Assembly (NCBI RefSeq): GCF_947488985.1
Contig: NZ_CANLBV010000032.1
Coordinates: 1-42,368, forward strand
Direction of reading: 5' to 3'
DNA from: an uncultured Vibrio sp.
GTDB taxonomy: Bacteria; Pseudomonadota; Gammaproteobacteria; Enterobacterales; Vibrionaceae
DNA: 42,368 nt
Shown: positions 1 to 7,087 of the stretch, piece after piece
How positions within the stretch are numbered: position 1 is the stretch's first letter
Layout: every line of letters starts with the position of its first letter
Position numbers and translations under genes: made by a program
The notes under the pieces: model-generated
What the model was told of the DNA's origin: nothing
Databases searched by the model: none
Seen by the model: the letters and a program-made list of their open reading frames with translations, nothing else

Positions 1-38
1 GTGAAGTACACCTAAACCCAGAAAGAGAAGCTGCTTAA
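1..38 (+). CDS. 3' end of an upstream gene (partial)
   Basis: From base 3 an open frame encodes EVHLNPEREAA and stops at TAA 36-38, followed at once by a second in-frame TAA. It has the look of the last residues of a gene that begins outside the window. Eleven residues are too few to name a family. Confidence 0.3.
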   Translation, partial: EVHLNPEREAA

Positions 39-49
39 TAAGTAAGCAA

Positions 50-163
50 ATGATGACAACTACCTTGAAAAACGCCGATACTTACGGAACAATGGAGTCA
101 GAATCAATGACACTCGACGTTGATGACACCGTTGCGTGGTTTATGTACAAGTCTTTCTTCTAA
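50..163 (+). CDS. possible 37-residue peptide, unknown
   Basis: An open frame starts at tandem ATG codons (50, 53) and ends at TAA 161-163. The peptide has no signal peptide or membrane segment, and only a weak purine stretch lies upstream. It could be a small gene, the decayed end of a larger one, or chance. I do not recognise it. Confidence 0.18.
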   Translation: MMTTTLKNADTYGTMESESMTLDVDDTVAWFMYKSFF

Positions 164-249
164 GCAAGCAACATAGATAATTGGTTATGGTTCTGTTGTC
201 CATAACCCGTCTCCATTTTGAGCTATACTCAAATTTTATATCCGCATTG

Positions 250-269
250 AAAGTGAAATGCGTCACGTT
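250..269 (+). promoter_or_regulatory. CRP-like site upstream of the porin gene
   Basis: GTGA (253-256), six bases and TCAC (263-266) form the conserved core of a CRP-cAMP operator. A carbohydrate porin gene is a plausible CRP target. The centre is only about 43 bases before the ATG, which is too close for ordinary class I/II activation unless the leader is very short. It could instead repress or be chance. Confidence 0.3.
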
Positions 270-302
270 GATTTTAAGAAATAATCATTCATCGAGGTCA
301 CA

Positions 303-1565
303 ATGAAACCCACTTTTCGCCTATCTGCAACCGCGACAATACTAATGTCAGTGATGGTAATCTCTACAACCGTATTTGCTGCAGATAACACCAATGAGTT
401 TGAAGATCTTACAGTGATGAGAGATATACCTGTTGAACAATCTCACTTTGACTCTTGGAACGCAACCAAAGCTCATTGGCAGGAAGAGTACGGACTCCAA
501 TTGGGCGTTGATTACAATATGCTTGGCTTTACAGCAACGGATGCGCTAGGGGATTCTTCAGCAGCTTCAGGGGCGCTTAGAGTATATGGTCAATGGGATA
601 TGGTACATACCGATTCAGGGTCAACGGGCGGTATCGTGTTCAAGTTTGAACACCGACACAAATATACCGACTCATCGCCAAAAGATTATGGTTTAAAGGA
701 TTTAGGCTATCTTGGTTTCGCACACTCTTTATACGGTGATCAAGGTTTTAGAACGACACACCTATTTTGGCGTCAATCTATGCTTGATGAGCGAATGGTG
801 GCCTATGCCGGATTTTTGGATATGACTGACTATACCGATTTTTATGCTCTAGCCAGTCCATGGAACGACTTCAATAACGGTGTTTTTACCACCGGTAACG
901 GTACGATTGGTGGCCTTCCTGATGGTGCTCTAGGGGTGATGCTTGGTGGTTTTATGACTGACAATGTATACGCTTCAGCGAGTATTCTTGATGCGAAGGG
1001 GAACGCCTCTGATCTCAGCCAAGGTGTTAAAGACTTCTTTGACACTGGCGCGACATGGAAAAGTTTAGAGGTTGGTTATACACCATCGAAAGAGATGCTG
1101 TTCATCGATAACGCTCACATATCTTTTTGGCAGCGCGATGCGGTTGACAATGATAAAGAGGGGCACGGTGTCAGTGTTTCAGTCTCCGGCCTTGTAAACA
1201 ATCAATGGCTTCCGTTTGTTCGAGCAGGTTGGGCGCAAGATGGTGGTGCCATGTATGACGCATCAGTTAGCGCTGGCTTTGGTTATATTCCAGCTAGTCG
1301 TTCAGAAGATATGATAGGGCTCGCATTTAACTGGGCAAGTCCAATGGCAAGCACATTTGGTGATATCGATTTCGACGATCAATACACCGCAGAGCTATAT
1401 TATCGCGCTAAAGTCACGCCTTGGCTTCAGTTGTCACCTAGTGTTCAAGTTATGAACCACACCGCGATTAACGTCGACGCCATACAATCAGGTGATTTGG
1501 CAAACGCACTGATAAAAGATAAGACCGATGTCGTATTTGGATTGAAGGCTCAATTTCTATTCTAA
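303..1565 (+). CDS. OprB-family carbohydrate-type porin
   Basis: A 420-residue outer-membrane porin. A signal peptide ends near residue 26 (TVFA/AD). The rest has alternating aromatic and polar beta strands, and the chain ends in phenylalanine (QFLF), as expected for beta-barrels inserted by the BAM machinery. The N-terminal stretch with HWQEEYG, followed by GALRVYGQWD and repeated aromatic strand ends, fits the carbohydrate-selective OprB family; length is also typical. Family knowledge says such porins admit mono- or disaccharides, but the substrate cannot be read here. GAGG (295-298) lies just upstream of the ATG. A GC-rich stem-loop and a DUF3299 gene follow on the same strand, so co-transcription is likely. 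The alginate lyase 5.5 kb away makes an oligosaccharide role tempting but unproven. Confidence 0.75.
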   Translation: MKPTFRLSATATILMSVMVISTTVFAADNTNEFEDLTVMRDIPVEQSHFDSWNATKAHWQEEYGLQLGVDYNMLGFTATDALGDSSAASGALRVYGQWDMVHTDSGSTGGIVFKFEHRHKYTDSSPKDYGLKDLGYLGFAHSLYGDQGFRTTHLFWRQSMLDERMVAYAGFLDMTDYTDFYALASPWNDFNNGVFTTGNGTIGGLPDGALGVMLGGFMTDNVYASASILDAKGNASDLSQGVKDFFDTGATWKSLEVGYTPSKEMLFIDNAHISFWQRDAVDNDKEGHGVSVSVSGLVNNQWLPFVRAGWAQDGGAMYDASVSAGFGYIPASRSEDMIGLAFNWASPMASTFGDIDFDDQYTAELYYRAKVTPWLQLSPSVQVMNHTAINVDAIQSGDLANALIKDKTDVVFGLKAQFLF

Positions 1566-1584
1566 AAAGAAGCGTCACTAGAAA

Positions 1585-1611
1585 AGCGGCCCCAAATACT
1601 AGGGGGCCGCT
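1585..1611 (+). other. GC-rich stem-loop between porin and DUF3299 genes
   Basis: AGCGGCCCC (1585-1593) pairs perfectly with GGGGCCGCT (1603-1611) across a 9-base loop. No T-run follows, so it is not a standard intrinsic terminator. It more likely stabilises the porin mRNA 3' end or dampens expression of the next gene. Confidence 0.6.
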
Positions 1612-1642
1612 ATCATCTGAATGAGTTTAAAGGCATATCTCT

Positions 1643-2134
1643 ATGATTTCCAAATTTTTGTCACACATGTCCATTTTGATCGCTGCGATATTAAATGTTT
1701 CGCTTGCAAATGCTGGTCAAACACTTGAGTGGATCGATCTTATTCCTGAGCAGGAGCGCTCTGCATATCTATCGGGATACGATGCCCAAATCAACCACAA
1801 TGGACCGCAGGCTAAACAGAGTGCCATTGGATCAGTTCGTCAGGATTTAGATGGTAACGAGGTCACCATTGCTGGATTCGTTATTCCCCTTGAAGGCACA
1901 GAGTCGAGTGTCACTGAGTTCTTGTTGGTTCCTTTCTTTGGAGCCTGCATACACGTGCCACCGCCGCCCGCTAATCAAATAATTTATGTTAAGTTTGAAG
2001 AAGGTGCTCCGGTGACTCAACTATGGGATGTCGTTTATGTAACAGGCGAAATGACGACCAAAACTCTCGACACCGACCTAGCAACAACTGGATACTTATT
2101 AACTGCTGAAAGCCTCAGTGAGTATAAAGAATAA
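1643..2134 (+). CDS. DUF3299 domain exported protein
   Basis: A 163-residue protein with an N-terminal signal sequence (cleavage near residue 24, ANA/GQ). The mature part opens with LEWIDLIP and has the hallmarks of DUF3299: AGFVIPLEG, FLLVPFFGACIHVPPPP and NQIIYV. The family is periplasmic or membrane-anchored and has no established biochemical role; the Cys-Ile-His cluster followed by four prolines is its most conserved feature and could bind metal, which is inference. The gene lies 77 bases after the porin on the same strand with only a non-terminator stem-loop between them, so the two probably share a transcript. Confidence 0.75.
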   Translation: MISKFLSHMSILIAAILNVSLANAGQTLEWIDLIPEQERSAYLSGYDAQINHNGPQAKQSAIGSVRQDLDGNEVTIAGFVIPLEGTESSVTEFLLVPFFGACIHVPPPPANQIIYVKFEEGAPVTQLWDVVYVTGEMTTKTLDTDLATTGYLLTAESLSEYKE

Positions 2135-2280
2135 GCTGAAAAACTTAAGCCTGAAAACGGTGGTAGCCAAAGCCGAGTTTCTGCTAAGCAAACTATGCCA
2201 CTTATCAAGGTGTAGTGGTCAACTAAAATTGGTTAGTGGTACCCTTTTTTATATGGTGAAGGGGCGCTATATATTTGGAT

Positions 2281-2344
2281 AGATACATAGATACATAGAT
2301 ACATAGATACATAGATACATAGATACATAGATACATAGATACAT
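2281..2344. repeat. perfect octanucleotide array, 8 x AGATACAT
   Basis: Eight exact head-to-tail copies of AGATACAT fill 64 bases, with a partial copy (GGAT) before. The array sits in the non-coding gap 2135-2439 between the DUF3299 gene and the IS66 element, where I see no gene. Arrays of this kind change copy number by slippage. A second 8 x 8 array with a different unit lies at 8698-8761. Confidence 0.95.
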
Positions 2345-2431
2345 ACCTCTCACTTCATCCATCCTAGCCCGCTTGCCATTGAACAAGCGCTGATATTCAG
2401 CTGCCGCCGATCGCACTTTTCATTCCTGTCT

Positions 2432-2439
2432 ATAAGAAA
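2432..2439. repeat. left 8-bp target duplication of IS66 element
   Basis: ATAAGAAA immediately precedes the left inverted repeat and is repeated exactly at 6666-6673. Eight bases is the duplication length typical of IS66 transposition. Confidence 0.9.
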
Positions 2440-2460
2440 GTAAGCGCACCATAAACCCCA
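2440..2460 (+). repeat. IS66 left inverted repeat
   Basis: Begins GTAAGCGCACCATAAACCC and matches the reverse complement of 6645-6665 at 16 of 21 positions. It directly abuts the left target duplication. Confidence 0.88.
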
Positions 2461-2490
2461 CATTCTAATCTTTCAGCATGAAGAATAAGA

Positions 2491-2518
2491 TCAACTCTCC
2501 AACCCAAAGGAGAGTTGA
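2491..2518 (+). promoter_or_regulatory. hairpin covering the tnpA ribosome binding site
   Basis: TCAACTCTCC (2491-2500) and GGAGAGTTGA (2509-2518) form a perfect 10-bp inverted repeat with an 8-base loop. The right arm contains the GGAGAG Shine-Dalgarno sequence of tnpA, whose ATG is at 2520. Transcripts entering from outside the element would fold and hide the site, limiting transposase synthesis, as is known for IS10 and IS200. Confidence 0.6.
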
Positions 2519-2519
2519 A

Positions 2520-2837
2520 ATGGCAAAACGACGCACCAATCTAGAATGGCAAACACTGTTTGAACAATATGAAAGCAGCAATATTACCCAGCGTGCTTTT
2601 TGCGAAGAGCATGGACTGAGTTTATCCACGTTCTTCGCCAAGCGGCGTCAACTCCAAACAGCAAACCAATCGGAATCTGTCGGATTTGTTAGAGCCGAAA
2701 TCGTCGAAAAGACAACGAAGTATCAGGCGCAGATAGCTACGGCTAACATGACACTGCTCGTCAATGATGTGGAGTTGAGCATTCCTCAAGGCACGCCAGC
2801 GACTTATCTTGCTGAACTCATTGGAGCGTTGTCATGA
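2520..2837 (+). CDS. tnpA: IS66 accessory protein TnpA
   Basis: A 105-residue protein starting MAKRRTNLEW, the first of the three IS66 proteins. The N-terminal half has the helix-turn-helix-like stretch with TQRAFCEEHGLSLSTFFAKR that is typical of this family and of IS3/IS66 OrfA DNA-binding domains. An in-frame ATG at 2478 would add 14 residues, but the strong GGAGAG lies just before 2520, so that start is preferred. Its TGA overlaps the tnpB start (ATGA at 2834-2837), indicating translational coupling. It is needed for IS66 transposition together with TnpB and TnpC. Confidence 0.9.
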   Translation: MAKRRTNLEWQTLFEQYESSNITQRAFCEEHGLSLSTFFAKRRQLQTANQSESVGFVRAEIVEKTTKYQAQIATANMTLLVNDVELSIPQGTPATYLAELIGALS

Positions 2838-3011
2838 AAGGTATGCTTAGCGCTCCAGAGATTTATCTGTATCGTGAGAGTGTCGATTTTAGAAAGTCCA
2901 TCAACGGCCTCGCGGCGATTATCGAAAGTGACACCGACTTACCTTTGGGGAGTGGCGCACTGTTCTTATTCACCAACAAACAGCGCGATAAAATCAAAGT
3001 CTTGTACTGGG
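2834..3011 (+). CDS. tnpB: IS66 TnpB, exon 1 (interrupted by group II intron)
   Basis: Encodes the first 59 residues of the IS66 Orf2 protein, including YLYRESVDFRKSINGLAAII and the hallmark FLFTNKQRDKIKVLYW. The reading frame is cut in the codon after YW by the intron. Unspliced, translation runs only seven codons into the intron and stops at 3032-3034. Joining base 3011 to 4869 restores YW-D-KTGFALWYKRLE, the continuous family sequence, so the protein should be made only from spliced RNA. Confidence 0.9.
2995..3011 (+). other. intron-binding sites IBS2 and IBS1 in tnpB exon 1
   Basis: CAAAGTC (2995-3001, IBS2) and TACTGGG (3005-3011, IBS1) are exactly complementary to two intron segments at 3144-3150 and 3255-3261. 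IBS1 ends at the proposed splice site, as it must in group II introns. Confidence 0.75.
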
Positions 3012-3143
3012 GTGTGCCACGAACAAAAGGTTAAGTCCTTTTGGAGCTGTGCTACTGATGGGAGAAGGCCTCCCGAAATCTGCCTGTAGGGGTCGGTTTC
3101 AAACCGCCAAGTGCTGCTGTATTTAAGAGATATGGTAGTGAGC

Positions 3144-3150
3144 GACTTTG
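3144..3150 (+). other. EBS2 of the group II intron
   Basis: GACTTTG is the exact reverse complement of exon bases 2995-3001. It lies in the expected domain I region, about 130 bases into the intron. Confidence 0.65.
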
Positions 3151-3254
3151 GAAAAGGTATCAATAAGATATCAGGTATGAATCAAGAAGATGAGAGAAAG
3201 CAAACCGTCCGATGACGCATCGTTAAGGATTAAGTATTGTCAAAACTAGGGGCG

Positions 3255-3261
3255 CCCAGTA
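3255..3261 (+). other. EBS1 of the group II intron
   Basis: CCCAGTA is the exact reverse complement of exon bases 3005-3011, which end at the 5' splice site. It lies downstream of EBS2 within domain I, the normal order. Confidence 0.7.
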
Positions 3262-3544
3262 ACCCTAGGATTAGCTGAAAGGAAACCTACTTACTGTTTC
3301 AGCGGCAATCGGTGTATAGGCGGCATGAGCTTGATTTAGGCGGTAGCATGGAACGTGGGAACCTGGATTTGAGTGTTAAGGGAAATGACAAATGGCAAAT
3401 ACCATGAGGAAGAATACCGATATCAAATACAGGGACGGAGCTGCTCGTAGTAGCGATGAGTCATCTGTAATGGATGAGGAGCGAAGGGGCAGCATTATCC
3501 AGTTGATGAAATTCAGTCAACCTAGAATGTTAGGGAGGAGCCAG

Positions 3545-4810
3545 ATGGCATCAACGAAATCGTTTGATATTTCAAAACAACTCGTTTGGAGGGCATATCA
3601 GCGTGTAAAAGCTAATAAAGGCGCAGCTGGTGTAGACAAAATCTCTTTGTCTGCATTTGAGCGAAACCTGAAAGGAAATCTCTACAAGATATGGAATCGT
3701 ATGTCGTCAGGCTCCTACATGCCACCACCTGTTCAGCAGGTAAATATACCTAAGAAGGATGGTGGTACAAGGAGTCTGGGGGTCCCTACTGTGTCTGATC
3801 GCATCGCTCAGATGGTGGTCAAGATGCTAATAGAACCCGAAATAGACAGATGCTTCCATCCTGATTCTTACGGTTATCGACCAGGGAAATCGGCACTGCA
3901 AGCGGTAGATAAAACTCGACTGCGGTGTTGGCGAATGGACTGGGTCGTTGAGTTTGATATCAAAGGCGCATTCGACAATATCGATCATGAGCTTCTGATG
4001 AAGGCTGTGCGTCATCATGTAAAGATTAAGTGGGCTTTACTGTACATCGAAAGATGGTTAAAAGCGCCAACACTCAATGTTGACAACGTCCTAGAACCTC
4101 GTACTCAAGGAACTCCTCAAGGCGGGGTGATCAGTCCGTTACTGATGAATCTGTTTATGCACTATGCGTTTGACATTTGGATAAGTAAAACTTCTCCAAA
4201 ATGTCCATTTGCTAGGTATGCAGATGACGCTGTTGTCCATTGTCATTCCAAAGCACAAGCAGAGTATTTGCTACGGGCGATTGGAAAGCGCTTGAAGGAG
4301 TGTAAGCTTACTCTACATCCAACGAAGTCAAAGATCGTGTACTGCAAGGACAGTAATCGTTCGCTTGATTACCCAACAACACAATTCACTTTTCTAGGTT
4401 TTACTTTCAGACCAAGAAAAGCGAACAATAAGGAAGGTAACTTGTTTACTAGCTTTATACCTGCGGTAAGCAACGAAGCGCTAAAGTCCATGCGGTCACG
4501 TATTAGATCATGGCGTCTGTCAATAAGGACACCTTCGACGTTGGAAGAGCTATCACGTTTATATAACCCAATAATACGGGGGTGGTTCCAATATTATGGA
4601 TTCTTTTATCCTACTCAAATGCGCAAACTAGCGGACTATCTGGAACTCAGATTAGGGCGCTGGGCGAGGCGAAAATACAAACGCCTTGCAGGCCATAAAC
4701 GGAAAAGTGCACAGTGGTTAAGGCATGTGGCGCAAAGTCGTCCTTGTTTATTTATCCACTGGCATTATTTTGAAGATCAACGATTGGGTAATGGGAGCCG
4801 TATGATATGA
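3545..4810 (+). CDS. ltrA: group II intron reverse transcriptase/maturase
   Basis: The intron-encoded protein splices its own intron RNA and copies it into DNA targets. From N to C it has the RT fingers/palm with VPTVSDRIAQ and SYGYRPGKSA, the TPQGGVISPLL segment, the catalytic YADD (about residues 225-228) and FTFLGFTFR. The maturase X domain follows, with LSRLYNPIIRGWFQYYG and a basic ARRKYKR tail. There is no C-terminal HNH endonuclease, so retrohoming probably uses single-stranded DNA at forks. The start at 3545 has a near-ideal GGGAGGAG; an in-frame ATG at 3392 would add 51 residues of non-family-like sequence. The stop codon lies inside domain V. At 421 residues it is full length. Confidence 0.92.
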   Translation: MASTKSFDISKQLVWRAYQRVKANKGAAGVDKISLSAFERNLKGNLYKIWNRMSSGSYMPPPVQQVNIPKKDGGTRSLGVPTVSDRIAQMVVKMLIEPEIDRCFHPDSYGYRPGKSALQAVDKTRLRCWRMDWVVEFDIKGAFDNIDHELLMKAVRHHVKIKWALLYIERWLKAPTLNVDNVLEPRTQGTPQGGVISPLLMNLFMHYAFDIWISKTSPKCPFARYADDAVVHCHSKAQAEYLLRAIGKRLKECKLTLHPTKSKIVYCKDSNRSLDYPTTQFTFLGFTFRPRKANNKEGNLFTSFIPAVSNEALKSMRSRIRSWRLSIRTPSTLEELSRLYNPIIRGWFQYYGFFYPTQMRKLADYLELRLGRWARRKYKRLAGHKRKSAQWLRHVAQSRPCLFIHWHYFEDQRLGNGSRMI

Positions 4811-4828
4811 GAGTATCACGTACGGTTC
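4795..4828 (+). ncRNA. group II intron domain V
   Basis: A 34-base hairpin starting GAGCCGTATG and ending CGTACGGTTC with a GAGA loop, the most conserved catalytic element of group II introns, including the AGC triad at its foot. The tgatga-like end of the maturase gene (TGA 4808-4810) falls inside it. Bases about 4831-4866 can fold as the following domain VI stem. Confidence 0.9.
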
Positions 4829-4868
4829 TGCGAGAGGCTAGAGGTGAAATTCCTCTGACCTACTCACC

Positions 4869-5044
4869 ATAAAACAGGCTTTGCTCTTTGGTACAAACGC
4901 CTCGAAAAAGCCAAGTACAAGTGGCCTTCAAAAGAGAGAAATAAGGTGTTTACCCTCACTCAATTTGAGCTTGATAGACTGCTTTCAGGTTTCACAATTA
5001 TCGGCCACAAACCCGTTCGAATAAACGATTTTACAATGGGTTAA
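4869..5044 (+). CDS. tnpB: IS66 TnpB, exon 2
   Basis: Carries the C-terminal part of TnpB: KTGFALWYKRLEKAKYKWP, then FTLTQFELDRLLSGF and a TAA at 5042-5044. It has no start of its own and is read only after splicing to exon 1. The joined protein is about 117 residues, normal for IS66 Orf2, which shows no sign of decay on either side of the intron. Confidence 0.88.
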
Positions 5045-5103
5045 TCGATAATAAAGCCTTATATACCAAGCGTTAACGGCGCGGCTTTAGTATAATAAAT
5101 GCC

Positions 5104-6633
5104 ATGAAAAAGACGCCAAATATCAACCCAGAAAGTCAAGATGTTGCCGAGCTACAAGCGATGGTAAAAACGCTGATGTCGGAGAAAAGCGAGTGGAAAC
5201 AAGAGCGCCAGTCGCTACTTGAACAACTCAAGCTTGCCTTCGACCGCCAGTTTGCGAAACGCTCGGAGGCGTTAAAGCCTTACGATGAATCACAAGGTGA
5301 CCTCTTCAACGAAGCGGAATGTGAAGCCATTAAGGAAGAAGAGGTCGAGGTGACAACGACGACCACAACGAAAAAGCGTGGTAAACGTAAACCTCTACCT
5401 AAGACTTTGCCTCGTGAGGTTATCGAACTCGATGTAGACGACCATGAAAAGCAGTGCGCTTGCTGCAATCATAACCTGCATAAAATCGGTGAAGACCGCA
5501 GCGAGAAGCTAGAGTTCACGCCTGCTGTACTCAAGGTATTGGAATATGTTCGCCCTAAGTACGCTTGCCGCCAGTGCGAGAAAACAGGGGACAGTAGCCG
5601 TATCGTTCAGAAGCCATCCCCTCAGAGCCTCATACCTAAAAGCTTCGCCACAGAAAGCTTGCTGGCCAACATCATTCTTGGCAAATACCAATACGCAATG
5701 CCACTTTACCGCCAAGAATCGCTGTTTACCCAGTCGGGTATCGAGTTATCACGTACCACGATGGCAAGGTGGGTCATCCAAGTCAGCGAGAAGTTCGCCC
5801 CGCTGTATATGGCCTTGAAAGAGCACCTACTTCAACAAGTGGTGGTTCAGGCGGATGAAACGCCGCTCAATGTGCTCAAGGAAGAGAAGAAGTGTTATAT
5901 GTGGCTCTACTGCTCGGGTGCTGATTCGCCTGAAGCGGCATTACCGAATGTGAAAAATATCGCCTTGTACGACTATCAAAACAGTCGCGCGAGGGCGTGC
6001 CCTATTGCCTTTTTAGGCGACTACAATGGTTATCTACAAACCGATAGCTACGCGGCTTATGATGGTCTACATCAAGTCACTAATGTGGGGTGCTTAGCGC
6101 ATGCTCGTCGTAAGTTCATGGATGCTAAGAAGCTTCAAGGGAAAGGTAAGTCGGGGAAGGCTGATAAGGCGCTGGCTAAAATCCAAAAACTCTACGGAAT
6201 AGAATCACGCTTAAAAGGTGCGCCTGTCGAAAAACGGAAAGCAGAGCGTCAAGCGTATTCCAAGCCGATACTGGATGAACTTTACCAATGGATGACAACC
6301 CAGAAGGTGATAGGCTCTAGCCCATTAGGTAAAGCGATAAAATACACGCTCGGGCAGTGGTCGAAGCTCATTCGCTATATCGATGACGGTCACTTATCGA
6401 TAGACAATAACCGTGCTGAACGCGCAATTAAACCGCTGGTCATTGGCAGAAAAAATTGGTTATTCTCAAACACACAAAACGGTGCTGATGCGAGCGCAAT
6501 GCTTTACAGCATCATCGAGACCGCGAAAGCCAACGGTCTTATCCTTTACGACTATATGATCAAGTGCATGAAGGAGCTGGCAAAAGCTGAGCCTGATATC
6601 AACGCACTCCTACCTTGGAACTTCAAACATTAG
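5104..6633 (+). CDS. tnpC: IS66 transposase TnpC (DDE)
   Basis: The 509-residue catalytic transposase. An N-terminal coiled-coil region (about residues 10-60) is followed by an acidic and threonine-rich linker. Next comes a zinc-ribbon-like segment (CACCNHNL and later YACRQCEK), and then the RNase H-like core. The DDE residues are visible as D251 (QADETPL), D314 (QTDSYAAYDG) and E439 (NNRAERAIKP), the last in the normal IS66 signature. The C-terminal tail with NGLILYDYM matches the IS66 C-terminal domain. It follows tnpB by 59 bases and ends 12 bases before the right inverted repeat. The frame is intact, so the element may still be mobile. Confidence 0.95.
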   Translation: MKKTPNINPESQDVAELQAMVKTLMSEKSEWKQERQSLLEQLKLAFDRQFAKRSEALKPYDESQGDLFNEAECEAIKEEEVEVTTTTTTKKRGKRKPLPKTLPREVIELDVDDHEKQCACCNHNLHKIGEDRSEKLEFTPAVLKVLEYVRPKYACRQCEKTGDSSRIVQKPSPQSLIPKSFATESLLANIILGKYQYAMPLYRQESLFTQSGIELSRTTMARWVIQVSEKFAPLYMALKEHLLQQVVVQADETPLNVLKEEKKCYMWLYCSGADSPEAALPNVKNIALYDYQNSRARACPIAFLGDYNGYLQTDSYAAYDGLHQVTNVGCLAHARRKFMDAKKLQGKGKSGKADKALAKIQKLYGIESRLKGAPVEKRKAERQAYSKPILDELYQWMTTQKVIGSSPLGKAIKYTLGQWSKLIRYIDDGHLSIDNNRAERAIKPLVIGRKNWLFSNTQNGADASAMLYSIIETAKANGLILYDYMIKCMKELAKAEPDINALLPWNFKH

Positions 6634-6644
6634 CAAGTCGCCCC

Positions 6645-6665
6645 GTGGGTTCATGGGGCGCATAC
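6645..6665 (-). repeat. IS66 right inverted repeat
   Basis: Reverse complement reads GTATGCGCCCCATGAACCC and mirrors the left end. The overlapping CGCCCC (6639-6644) and GGGGCG (6655-6660) can also form a hairpin just after tnpC, possibly blocking read-through. Confidence 0.88.
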
Positions 6666-6673
6666 ATAAGAAA
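6666..6673. repeat. right 8-bp target duplication of IS66 element
   Basis: ATAAGAAA, identical to 2432-2439 and directly abutting the right inverted repeat. Confidence 0.9.
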
Positions 6674-7087
6674 AGCTATTAACCCTTAGTTATATAATAT
6701 GACAATTAAACAGAGCAATAGGTTTGTAAAACTTATTGTTCCTTTCTCTTCGCCAGCTGTGATTACGTGTATTTTAAATAAGTAGCACCTAACAACACGT
6801 AGTTTTCTTTTCGTTCTAACATCTCAAACACCTCGAATTGTAATGATTTTTGATGGTATGGTTTTATTTGTGTTATCTAAGATTGGTGAGCTTGTTGGTG
6901 TTGTGTTTTGTTTTTTAGGGTCTAAATTTGCTCATATTTATTTGTCTTATTAAATTATATGAGGGCGCGCACAAATTGCTTCAAAAATGTGGTGTGAGTA
7001 GACATTATGGATAAAAATCGATTTCCTTGTCATGCCGAATGTTGCTAGTCTCACTGTATACGGACACACCCTTATAAAGAGATATTT
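6674..7087 (+). promoter_or_regulatory. AT-rich upstream region of the PL6 lyase gene
   Basis: No gene is visible in these 414 bases. CAATAGGTTT (6718-6727) and AAACTTATTG (6731-6740 approx.) form an imperfect hairpin near the IS end. The remainder is rich in A and T and presumably holds the lyase promoter; a TGTGA half-site near 6993 could be part of a weak CRP site. Start-site position cannot be fixed by eye. Confidence 0.35.

Larger units (their letters stand above)
3012..4868 (+). mobile_element. group II intron with intron-encoded reverse transcriptase
   Basis: The intron starts GTGTG, matching the GUGYG group II consensus, directly after IBS1. It contains exon-binding sequences, a reverse transcriptase/maturase gene, a textbook domain V and a domain VI-like stem. 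The 3' end is set by the tnpB frame: exon 2 must begin ATAAAACAGG to give D-K-T-G, placing the end at 4868. The usual terminal AY is not obvious there, so the 3' boundary is less certain than the 5' one. The orientation matches tnpB, so it can splice from tnpB mRNA. Confidence 0.88.
2440..6665 (+). mobile_element. IS66-family insertion sequence carrying a group II intron
   Basis: A complete element of 4226 bases: terminal inverted repeats (16 of 21 positions matching), flanking 8-bp duplications, and the IS66 gene order tnpA-tnpB-tnpC on the plus strand. Removing the 1857-base intron from tnpB leaves about 2.37 kb, a normal IS66 size. The perfect target duplications and intact tnpA and tnpC frames suggest a recent insertion. 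The pre-insertion site was non-coding, so no gene was broken by the element itself. Confidence 0.93.

Noticed and set aside
1585..1611. Stem-loop after the porin as a full terminator
   Set aside because: The stem is strong but lacks a T-run, and the next gene on the same strand follows closely.
2210..2245. Possible end of a lost IS3-type element (GTAGTGGTCAACTAAAATTGG)
   Set aside because: It resembles IS ends from memory only; no second end, transposase remnant or duplication is visible nearby.
2281..2344. Octamer array as a CRISPR array
   Set aside because: Eight-base units run head to tail with no spacers, and no cas gene is present in the window.
3392..3544. N-terminal extension of the intron-encoded protein from ATG 3392
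   Set aside because: The additional residues do not resemble the family and the start has a weak ribosome binding site, while ATG 3545 has GGGAGGAG and gives the usual length.
3545..4810. Reverse transcriptase as part of a retron or diversity-generating retroelement
   Set aside because: It has a maturase X domain, lies within intron RNA domains (EBS sites, domain V) and interrupts tnpB in splice-competent orientation; no msr/msd or template/variable repeat is seen.
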